Assembly (NCBI GenBank): GCA_003219225.1
Contig: QHPZ01000153.1
Coordinates: 1 to 5,299, forward strand
Origin: Verrucomicrobiota bacterium
GTDB taxonomy: Bacteria > Verrucomicrobiota > Verrucomicrobiia > Chthoniobacterales > UBA10450
DNA: 5,299 nt
Direction: 5' to 3'
This document shows, piece after piece, positions 1 to 4,840 of this stretch. The position numbers were made by a program, and so were the translations under genes. Each line of letters opens with the position of its first letter. Position 1 is the stretch's first letter. Below the pieces are notes generated by a model that did no database searches, had not been told where the DNA came from, and saw only the letters and a program-made list of their open reading frames with translations.

Positions 1-768
1 CTGGGGATTGGTTTGTGGATCAAACTGCCAGGGCTGCTCGCGCTGCCGGCATTCTTCTTCTACCTCGAGCGCTGGCGGCAGCGTTTGGTTTTTGTTCTTG
101 CGACGGCGGCCGTCGCTCTCGTCGGATACGCGCCGATTTTCCTGCGGCCCGACATCGTTGCAGCAAACATTTTAGGTTACCACGGTGGTATGCTGCAAAC
201 GCTCGGCGGCGTGCCGGCGTGGGGCTCGCGAGTTTTGTTTTTTTCGCTCATCGCCGCCCCGGAGAAGTGGCCGGAATACCTTCACGCGCCGGTCGTGTGG
301 TGGCTGCAACACAACTGGCAGGTCGCCGTGGCGTTGGCAGCGGGGTTAAGCGGCCTGCGCCGAACGCGCCGTTCCATCCCGGAGCTTTGTGCGACAGTCG
401 CCATGATTTATTTTGTGGTTTACGGGCTCACTGATTACTGGGCGTTCCAATACCTGGCGTGGTCGCTGCCGTTTTGGTTTTTTCTTTCGCCGTGGCTTTT
501 TGTCCCTGCCGTCATTTTTGCGTCGGCCTACATTTACTCGCTCTACTGGACGCTTTGCGGAAATCCGTGGTTGCGCGGCCAGTGGGATTTTGTTGGCCAT
601 CGTTACTGGCCCGAGCCGGTCATCGAGTTTCGAAACGCGGCTGTGCTTTTCTTTTTCTTTTCCGCGTGCGCGTTCCTGCTGTCGGCATCATGGAACGAGC
701 TCTCGGCTTTGGTAAGAAAACTGATCCGTCCGTCGCGGACCGCCGCTACAGCTGTAAACCACCGGTGA
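1..768 (+). CDS. GT-C-type polytopic membrane glycosyltransferase, 3' part (5' end outside window)
   Basis: The reading frame is open from the first base and gives 255 visible residues ending in TGA, so the true start lies upstream; an internal TTG at 13 is not a likely start. The protein is strongly hydrophobic, with spans near residues 10-25, 28-48, 103-115, 130-150, 155-190 and 217-235. Basic, aromatic-rich loops separate them. The opening GLWIKLPGLLALP and the later DYWAFQYLAWSLPF resemble the K-x-x-P and Q-Y-x-x-W-x-x-P segments of GT87/mannosyltransferase-like GT-C enzymes, which use polyprenyl-phosphate sugars on the outer face of the inner membrane. The catalytic acidic loop, normally N-terminal, is outside the window, so donor and acceptor cannot be named. 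The last 23 bp overlap the convergent ybaB gene, and the tail (PSRTAATAVNHR) runs through a decayed palindromic repeat. Membrane protein is certain; the glycosyltransferase call is moderate. Confidence 0.72.
   Translation: MGIGLWIKLPGLLALPAFFFYLERWRQRLVFVLATAAVALVGYAPIFLRPDIVAANILGYHGGMLQTLGGVPAWGSRVLFFSLIAAPEKWPEYLHAPVVWWLQHNWQVAVALAAGLSGLRRTRRSIPELCATVAMIYFVVYGLTDYWAFQYLAWSLPFWFFLSPWLFVPAVIFASAYIYSLYWTLCGNPWLRGQWDFVGHRYWPEPVIEFRNAAVLFFFFSACAFLLSASWNELSALVRKLIRPSRTAATAVNHR
728..751 (-). repeat. Decayed single REP-like hairpin at convergent gene ends
   Basis: Read on the minus strand this is CTGTAG, five bases, then a hairpin GTCCG-CGA-CGGAC (plus positions 736-740 pair with 728-732, loop 733-735). 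It has the same layout as the two fuller elements in this window: GTAG followed by a stem with a three-base loop. Only one half is present and the stem is just 5 bp, so it could be chance. The TAG inside GTAG (746-748) is the ybaB stop codon, and the opposite strand encodes the tail of the convergent glycosyltransferase. On the minus strand a TTTTCTT run (714-720) follows the hairpin after 7 nt, so it might act as a weak terminator for dnaX-ybaB, but the gap is long for an intrinsic terminator. Confidence 0.35.
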
Positions 769-1042
769 TCTTTCCCAGTTCCGATTGCGCGAGCGCTTTG
801 CCTTTTTCAATCGCTTGCTGCACCGCGCTCAAGACGACTGCTTCGAGAAACTCGACGTCGTTTGGATCGACAATCTCTTTGTCGATCTTGATCGAGATCA
901 CTTCACTGGCGCCATTCGCAATGTCTTTCACCTTCCCGCCGCCCGCCTCGACTTCGATTGTTTTGTCGGCGAGCTCGGCCTGCGTCCTCGCCATTTGCTC
1001 CTGCATCTTCTGCGCCTGCTTCATCAACTTGTTCAGATTCAT
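746..1042 (-). CDS. ybaB: YbaB/EbfC family nucleoid-associated DNA-binding protein
   Basis: This 98-residue protein has the full YbaB/EbfC layout. An N-terminal amphipathic helix (MNLNKLMKQAQKMQEQM, residues 1-17) leads into a second helical stretch. The conserved beta hairpin follows (GGGKVKDIANGASEVISIKID, roughly 34-54, seen as VEAGGGKVK then ANGASEVISIKID). Next come the IVDPNDVEFLEAVVLSAV segment (57-74) and a C-terminal helix ending SELGKITGGLQL. Family members are small dimers that bind DNA with little sequence specificity and help organise the nucleoid; some act as transcription regulators. It starts with ATG 15 nt downstream of the dnaX stop, the usual dnaX-ybaB order, so the two are probably cotranscribed. 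The recR gene that commonly follows in this operon is absent: a convergent glycosyltransferase gene overlaps the ybaB 3' end by 23 bp. Length is normal and no key part is missing. Confidence 0.95.
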   Translation of the reverse strand: MNLNKLMKQAQKMQEQMARTQAELADKTIEVEAGGGKVKDIANGASEVISIKIDKEIVDPNDVEFLEAVVLSAVQQAIEKGKALAQSELGKITGGLQL

Positions 1043-1055
1043 CTTGTCGATCTTG

Positions 1056-1059
1056 CCTC
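1056..1059 (-). promoter_or_regulatory. Probable ybaB ribosome-binding site overlapping the dnaX stop
   Basis: On the minus strand the dnaX stop reads TGAGG, so a GAGG core shares bases with the TGA. It lies 13 nt before the ybaB ATG, longer than the usual 5-9 nt spacing. This fits translation of ybaB by ribosomes finishing dnaX. No better purine-rich site lies closer to the ATG. Confidence 0.4.
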
Positions 1060-2638
1060 AGGATTTGATTTGGCCCTTGAATATTTCGAGCGCTTCCTGA
1101 ATAAGCGGATCGTTAAGATTCTCGGCGGGCGCGGTCGCTTTTTTTCGCGGCAAGTCTTCGCGCGCGATGAATTTCAAGCTCCAATCGCGTCCGCTCGTTT
1201 GCTTGAGCAAGTCTTCCAATTGCCGGCGATTATTGGCGGTAATGAGCGTTTCGGTCGCCGACTTTTCTTCGGCCGGATAGCCGACAACGAAATGCCGGCC
1301 TTCGGTGCCGAGAACAGCGAGCGAATCAACCAGCGTGCGGAGAAATCCTTTCGCCGGAATTTTTGCGCAAATCTGTTCCCAGATTTTCGCTGGATCAGTC
1401 TCACGTTTGTTTGCGCTCTCCGTCTTCTCAGCTACGCGACCTGGACTGTAGCCGCGGTCGTTGGCCGCGGCACCGGCGTCAGCGACGCCGGCTACAGTTT
1501 TTCCATCGCGTAATGCATTCAGCTTTTCGATCACTTCATTCAGCGTCACCTGGTTGAGGCTTTGGATCGCTTTGATCAGCGCGACCTCAAAATGCAGTTT
1601 CTTGTTCGGCGCCCATTTCATTCGCGCCTCGGCTTCGGCAAACTGGTCGATCAGTTCAAGCAGCCGATCGGTCTCGATCAACTCCGCCTGCGCGGCCAAT
1701 GCTTTCTGCAATTCAAGATCGACATCTTCGCTCAGCGTCTCCGGTTTCACTTTGAACACGAGCAGGTCGCGCCAATAAGAAATCAAATTGGCCATCAGCC
1801 GCATCATGTCTTTGCCCGCCTCGCATTGCTCGTGCAGCAACTGCACCGCGTCCGCCGTGGCCGAGCGCAGGATTTTTTCGGTCAAGCTCGCGACCGTTTG
1901 CTGGCTCGTAAATCCGAAGACCTTGAGGACATCCGTCTCCGTGATCGGATCGCCGCAGAACGCCACCAACTGATCGAGCATCGATTCGGCGTCGCGCAGC
2001 CCGCCCTCCGCGCCGCGCGCAATCGCGTGCGCGGCTTTCGGCTCGAGCGTGATCTTTTCTTTGCCGGCAATGAATTGCAGATGCTTCGCGATCAGGTTCG
2101 CAGGAATGCGATGCAGATCGAAACGCTGACAGCGGCTCAAGATGGTCGGCAGAACTTTCTGCGGCTCGGTCGTGGCGAAGATGAACTTCACGTGTGCCGG
2201 GGGTTCTTCGAGCGTTTTGAGCAGCGCATTGAACGCCGCCGGCGAGAGCATGTGCACTTCGTCGATCAAATAAATTTTGTAGCGTCCTTTCGCCGGCGCG
2301 TAGCGCACGTTATCGCGCAGCTCGCGCACGTCCTCGACGCTGTTATTGCTCGCGCCGTCGATCTCGATGACGTCGAGGCTGTTTCCGCCCGCGATCTCGC
2401 GGCAATTGTCGCACACGCCGCACGGCGTCACCGTCGGCCCATGAATGCAATTGAGCGCTTTCGCCAAAATTCGTGCCGTCGATGTTTTGCCGATCCCGCG
2501 CGGCCCGACGAACAGATACGCGTGCGCGAGCCGATTCTGCGCGACCGCGTTCTTCAGCGTCTGCGAGACATGCTCCTGCCCAACAAGATCGTCGAACGTC
2601 TGCGGCCGATACTTTCTGGCGAAAACCTCGTAGCTCAC
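1058..2638 (-). CDS. dnaX: DNA polymerase III subunit gamma/tau (clamp loader ATPase)
   Basis: This 526-residue protein is the ATPase subunit of the clamp loader that places the sliding clamp on primed DNA. The AAA+ core is complete. It opens with the hallmark MSYEVFARKYRPQTFDDLVGQ, then Walker A GPRGIGKTS (45-53). Zinc cysteines are C64, C73, C76 and C79. Walker B is LIDEVH (124-129), followed by the TTEPQKV-to-SRC segment (156-170) and a GGLRDAESMLDQ sensor 2 region (212-223). A helical collar domain runs to about 370. A linker (about 375-415) contains an 18-residue repeat-encoded insert (381-398). A C-terminal domain follows (DPAKIWEQICAKIP onward), ending in the familiar DPLIQEALEIF. The start is GTG at 2638: the protein begins exactly where the family does, and an in-frame TAG lies four codons upstream. 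No clear Shine-Dalgarno is seen. The length is modest compared with E. coli tau (643). An in-frame A7 run at codons 498-500 could cause slippage. Confidence 0.98.
   Translation of the reverse strand: MSYEVFARKYRPQTFDDLVGQEHVSQTLKNAVAQNRLAHAYLFVGPRGIGKTSTARILAKALNCIHGPTVTPCGVCDNCREIAGGNSLDVIEIDGASNNSVEDVRELRDNVRYAPAKGRYKIYLIDEVHMLSPAAFNALLKTLEEPPAHVKFIFATTEPQKVLPTILSRCQRFDLHRIPANLIAKHLQFIAGKEKITLEPKAAHAIARGAEGGLRDAESMLDQLVAFCGDPITETDVLKVFGFTSQQTVASLTEKILRSATADAVQLLHEQCEAGKDMMRLMANLISYWRDLLVFKVKPETLSEDVDLELQKALAAQAELIETDRLLELIDQFAEAEARMKWAPNKKLHFEVALIKAIQSLNQVTLNEVIEKLNALRDGKTVAGVADAGAAANDRGYSPGRVAEKTESANKRETDPAKIWEQICAKIPAKGFLRTLVDSLAVLGTEGRHFVVGYPAEEKSATETLITANNRRQLEDLLKQTSGRDWSLKFIAREDLPRKKATAPAENLNDPLIQEALEIFKGQIKS
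1445..1498. repeat. REP-like inverted pair (BIME-like) inserted in frame inside dnaX
   Basis: The ends are inverted repeats ACTGTAGCCG (1445-1454) and CGGCTACAGT (1489-1498), 10 of 10 matching. Inside are two hairpins with three-base loops. The first is 1451-1459 with 1463-1471 (GCCGCGGTC / GGCCGCGGC, one G-T wobble, loop GTT). The second is 1473-1480 with 1484-1491 (CCGGCGTC / GACGCCGG, perfect, loop AGC). Each hairpin is preceded on its own strand by GTAG (1448-1451; complement of 1492-1495), the arrangement known for REP sequences recognised by RAYT (REP-associated Y1 HUH) transposases. The unit is 54 bp, exactly 18 codons, and its edges fall on dnaX codon boundaries, giving residues 381-398 (TVAGVADAGAAANDRGYS). 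The frame used avoids the TAG inside GTAG. It shares ends and design with the repeat at 2721-2798. That it arrived by insertion is inferred. Confidence 0.8.
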
Positions 2639-2720
2639 GTGCTGAATCTAAATGCGTCAGCGTTGCTGCGGAAACAGAAAATCAATTTCTCTACTAATAG
2701 GCGCAAATGAACGCCGCTCG

Positions 2721-2798
2721 CTGTAGCCAAGGCTCTATGAGCCGTCTACCTCCTCAACCGTTCGCAAAAACAGACGGGCCGCAGGCCCGTGGCTACAG
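2721..2798. repeat. REP-like/BIME-like palindromic element in the dnaX divergent intergenic region
   Basis: The 78-bp unit has perfect 8-bp inverted ends, CTGTAGCC (2721-2728) and GGCTACAG (2791-2798), the same as the element inside dnaX. The left hairpin is GGCTC-TAT-GAGCC (2731-2743), with GTAG before it on the plus strand (2723-2726) and on the minus strand (complement of 2746-2749). The right hairpin is ACGGGCC-GCA-GGCCCGT (2774-2790, 7-bp perfect stem) and is followed by CTAC (2793-2796). A 24-nt spacer (2750-2773) separates them. CCGTCT (2742-2747) and AGACGG (2772-2777) could pair to bring the halves together. It lies 82 bp upstream of the dnaX start and 55 bp before the likely start of the plus-strand gene. 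It may therefore affect transcription of either, but no promoter is resolvable. Confidence 0.75.
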
Positions 2799-2821
2799 AA
2801 AACCGCGCGCTTTTTAATTGA

Positions 2822-2849
2822 GCGTTCGGCGTTGGGCGTTCAGCGTTTT
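2822..2849. repeat. Tandem heptamer array GCGTTNN x4
   Basis: Four consecutive 7-mers read GCGTTCG, GCGTTGG, GCGTTCA and GCGTTTT. The first five bases of each unit are identical and the last two vary. The array lies just before the likely start of the plus-strand glycosyltransferase fragment. It is open in that gene's frame back to a TTG at 2818, which can mislead start prediction. From memory, similar degenerate 7-mer arrays are common between genes in some Verrucomicrobiota; I cannot confirm this here. Confidence 0.6.
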
Positions 2850-2853
2850 CTTC

Positions 2854-3636
2854 GTGTTCGCAAGATCGACATCTAGCCGCTGGTTTTCTGGTCCGGCGTT
2901 GGTGCTGTATCTCGCCACCGCGAAATTCCTCTTTCATCTGCTCACCGCCAGCCGCTACGGAATCTTCCGGGACGAGCTCTACTACCTCGCCTGCGGCGAG
3001 CACCTCGATTGGGGCTATGTCGATCAACCGCCGGTGATCGGTTTGGTCGCGTGGTCTGCGCGTCGCATTTTCGACGATTCGCTGATTGGCCTACGCCTGC
3101 TGCCCGCCGCGGCGGGCGCCGCAACCGTTTGGCTGACAGGCAAAGTGACGCGCGAAATCGGTGGCGGCAGTTTCGCGCAGGTCATCGCTGCGCTCGCTGT
3201 GGTCGCAGCACCGGTCTTTCTTATTATGCATCACTGGCTGACGATGAATGCGTTCGAGCCGCTCATTTGGCTCGCCGGTGCGTGGTGCGTAATACGCGCG
3301 ATCAATCAGGACGAGCCGCGCTACTGGATCTGGCTCGGCGTGCTGGCCGGCGTTGGTCTGGAAAATAAATACACAAGCGCGTTCTTCATCGCAGGTGTCG
3401 TTATCAGCATCGCGCTCACGAGCGGACGCCGCTTTCTCGCGACGAAAGAATATTGGCTCGGCGCGCTGCTCGGCGCGGTGATTTTCCTGCCAAACCTGAT
3501 CTGGCTCGTGCGCCATGATTTTCCGTTTCTCGAGCTGATGCACAACATCCGGCGAACGCATCGCGATGTGGTGCGCGCGCCGCTGGCGTTTGTTCTCGAT
3601 CAGGCCCAGAACAGCGGTATCGAATTTTCGCTGTGA
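2854..3636 (+). CDS. ArnT/GT39-type (PMT_2) glycosyltransferase, N-terminal fragment of a broken gene
   Basis: These 260 residues match the N-terminal half of bacterial GT39/ArnT-like enzymes, which move sugars from polyprenyl-phosphate carriers to lipid or protein acceptors on the periplasmic side. After a first span (ALVLYLATAKFLFHL) comes the signature first periplasmic loop YGIFRDELYYLACGEHLDWG-YVDQPP, with the conserved acidic pair D40-E41 and DQPP at 57-60. It is followed by several more spans, LMHHWLTMNAFEPLIWL, and GVGLENKYTSAFF. Homology fades at LAFVLDQAQ; the frame then adds NSGIEFSL and stops at TGA. The C-terminal half continues in another frame from 3633 (GTGA overlap), and about 30 expected residues between the halves are missing. 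The start is uncertain: the frame is open to TTG 2818, but that runs through a heptamer repeat. GTG 2854 or TTG 2899 fits the family better, and none has a good Shine-Dalgarno. It is probably a pseudogene half, unless the break is a sequencing or assembly error. Confidence 0.75.
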   Translation: MFARSTSSRWFSGPALVLYLATAKFLFHLLTASRYGIFRDELYYLACGEHLDWGYVDQPPVIGLVAWSARRIFDDSLIGLRLLPAAAGAATVWLTGKVTREIGGGSFAQVIAALAVVAAPVFLIMHHWLTMNAFEPLIWLAGAWCVIRAINQDEPRYWIWLGVLAGVGLENKYTSAFFIAGVVISIALTSGRRFLATKEYWLGALLGAVIFLPNLIWLVRHDFPFLELMHNIRRTHRDVVRAPLAFVLDQAQNSGIEFSL

Positions 3637-4325
3637 TTTATCTTTTCTTGCTCGCGGCGTTCATGACGTTGCGCGGAAAGAATTATTATCTCGCTCCGAT
3701 TTACCCGGCGCTTTTTGCTGGCGGCGCCGTTGCGTTCGAAAGGATAACGGCCGGACGCTGGAAATGGACGCGCCCGGTTTACGCGATACTCGTTGCTGGA
3801 TCGACGATTGTGCTCGCACCATTGTTCACGCCCGTTCTGTCGCCGGAAAAAGCGATCGCGTACCAAAAAGCGCTCGGGATCGAGCCGACGAGAGCGGAGA
3901 ATCAGCCCACTGGTCCGCTGCCGCAATATTTCGCCGACGAATTTGGCTGGGAAGAGATGGCGCGCAAAACAGCGCGCGTTTACAACGCACTTCCGCCGGA
4001 CGAGCGCGCGCGCACCGCGATCTTCGCGAACAACTACGGCGAGGCCGGTGCGATTGACTTCTTCGGTCCGGCGCTCGGCTTGCCGAAGTCAATTTGTAAT
4101 CATCAAAGCTACTGGCTGTGGGGGCCGCGCGATGTCAACGGCCAGAGCGTGATCGTGCTCGGCAGCAGCGGGCGCGGGGATCGCGAACATTTCCGCAGCG
4201 TCGAGGCGGTTGGCCACGTCGAGCATCCGTACTCGCGTCGCGACGAACATTTCGATATTTTCCTCTGCCGCGAATTCACTGGCAATCTGCAACGCGCCTG
4301 GAGCGAGTTGAAAAAATACGACTGA
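3633..4325 (+). CDS. ArnT/GT39-type (PMT_2) glycosyltransferase, C-terminal fragment of a broken gene
   Basis: The 230-residue frame opens at GTG 3633, overlapping the previous TGA by four bases. It continues the same protein family: span IYLFLLAAFM, then GKNYYLAPIYPALFAGGAVAFER (15-37, the family's conserved K-x-Y-Y-L-A-P-x-Y-P motif). One more span (47-66) leads into a soluble C-terminal portion. That portion has QYFADEFGWEEMARKTARVY, IFANNYGEAGAIDFFGPALG and SYWLWGP, typical for this subgroup. The same frame upstream of GTG reads RYRIFAV (3615-3632), which also looks like family sequence, so homology begins before the nominal start. The GTG is therefore probably not a natural start. Together the two halves lack one transmembrane region (usually N-P-L-x-x-P-x-W-L-x-G-L), consistent with an internal deletion whose length is not a multiple of three near 3606-3615. 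The stop TGA overlaps the next ATG by one base. Confidence 0.75.
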   Translation: MIYLFLLAAFMTLRGKNYYLAPIYPALFAGGAVAFERITAGRWKWTRPVYAILVAGSTIVLAPLFTPVLSPEKAIAYQKALGIEPTRAENQPTGPLPQYFADEFGWEEMARKTARVYNALPPDERARTAIFANNYGEAGAIDFFGPALGLPKSICNHQSYWLWGPRDVNGQSVIVLGSSGRGDREHFRSVEAVGHVEHPYSRRDEHFDIFLCREFTGNLQRAWSELKKYD

Positions 4326-4840
4326 TGAAAAGATCGACATGCTGGGTTGTGCTTCTGACTGCGGTCTGTGCGGTGGCTATTGCCCAGGTTCCGCCGGAAT
4401 TGCGCGACGATTTTCTGGACAAACTCGTCGGCGAGTGGCGCGTTGAAAGGAAGTTTCCGAGTGGCCGCACGCTCCAGAGTACGGTGCGGGGCGATTGGGT
4501 GCTGAATCACCATTTCGTTGAATTGAAGTACGGCTACGCCGATACGGCGCCGCAATACGAGGCTGACGTCTTCATCGGCTACGACGACGCCGGGCAAAGT
4601 TATGTCTGTCATTGGGTCGACGTTTTTGGGGGACGCTACTCCGCGCTGGGCCGCGGCAAGATCGACAATGAAAAGCGGAGTATCGAATTTCGCTTCGAGT
4701 CGAAGGAAGGCGCGCTGACGAACAAGTTTACTTTCGATGCGGAGACGAAGAGATGGACGTCGCTTATTCGCCAGGAGGAAAAAGGAGCATGGAAAGTCTT
4801 CGCTGAAGAAAAGTGGGCGCGCACGGCGGCAAGCAAATGA
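4325..4840 (+). CDS. Secreted DUF1579-like protein
   Basis: This 171-residue protein has a clear signal peptide: MKRSTCWVVL, a hydrophobic core, and AIA before Q21 as the likely cleavage site. No lipobox is present, so it is probably periplasmic or exported. The mature part fits the DUF1579 / calycin-like beta-barrel pattern. It has an opening LDKLVGEW (31-38), alternating strands, a GYDDAGQSYVCHWVDVFGG block (85-103) matching the family's GYD-x(n)-W-D centre, and a final strand series ending VFAEEKW. The biochemical function of the family is unknown and nothing here suggests a ligand. The ATG at 4325 shares its A with the TGA of the preceding fragment and no Shine-Dalgarno is evident, so translation is probably coupled. 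The 3' end overlaps the next gene in ATGA. Length and composition look intact. Confidence 0.8.
   Translation: MKRSTCWVVLLTAVCAVAIAQVPPELRDDFLDKLVGEWRVERKFPSGRTLQSTVRGDWVLNHHFVELKYGYADTAPQYEADVFIGYDDAGQSYVCHWVDVFGGRYSALGRGKIDNEKRSIEFRFESKEGALTNKFTFDAETKRWTSLIRQEEKGAWKVFAEEKWARTAASK

Noticed and set aside
459..1100. Plus-strand frame spanning the glycosyltransferase tail and ybaB
   Set aside because: It crosses two genes on opposite strands in another frame; the Cys/Ser/Phe-rich translation looks like a shadow.
785..1513. Plus-strand open frame opposite ybaB and the 3' part of dnaX
   Set aside because: It lies antisense to two well-identified genes, has no domain signal, and runs through the repeat as chance open sequence.
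1562..2710. Long plus-strand open frame (382 codons) opposite dnaX
   Set aside because: It is antisense to a certain dnaX gene, has no recognisable family, and is rich in Arg/Leu/Phe as expected from the complement of GC-biased codons.
728..2798. Repeats considered as a CRISPR array
   Set aside because: The copies differ in stem sequence and spacing, are three only, and one lies inside a coding region; there are no regular spacers.
2798..2816. A-run, GC block and T-run resembling an intrinsic terminator
   Set aside because: The AAAA and TTTTT do flank a GC stretch, but the GCGCGC core leaves no loop and the CC breaks the pairing, so no stable hairpin forms.
2639..2853. Promoters for dnaX and the divergent plus-strand unit
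   Set aside because: I looked for -35/-10 pairs on both strands; TTGATT and TTTAGA-like boxes exist but with wrong spacing, so no site is called. No tRNA or SRP RNA gene is present here either.
2746..3027. Minus-strand 93-codon frame in the intergenic region
   Set aside because: Much of its translation comes from the heptamer array and the palindromic element, and the rest is antisense to the GT39 fragment.
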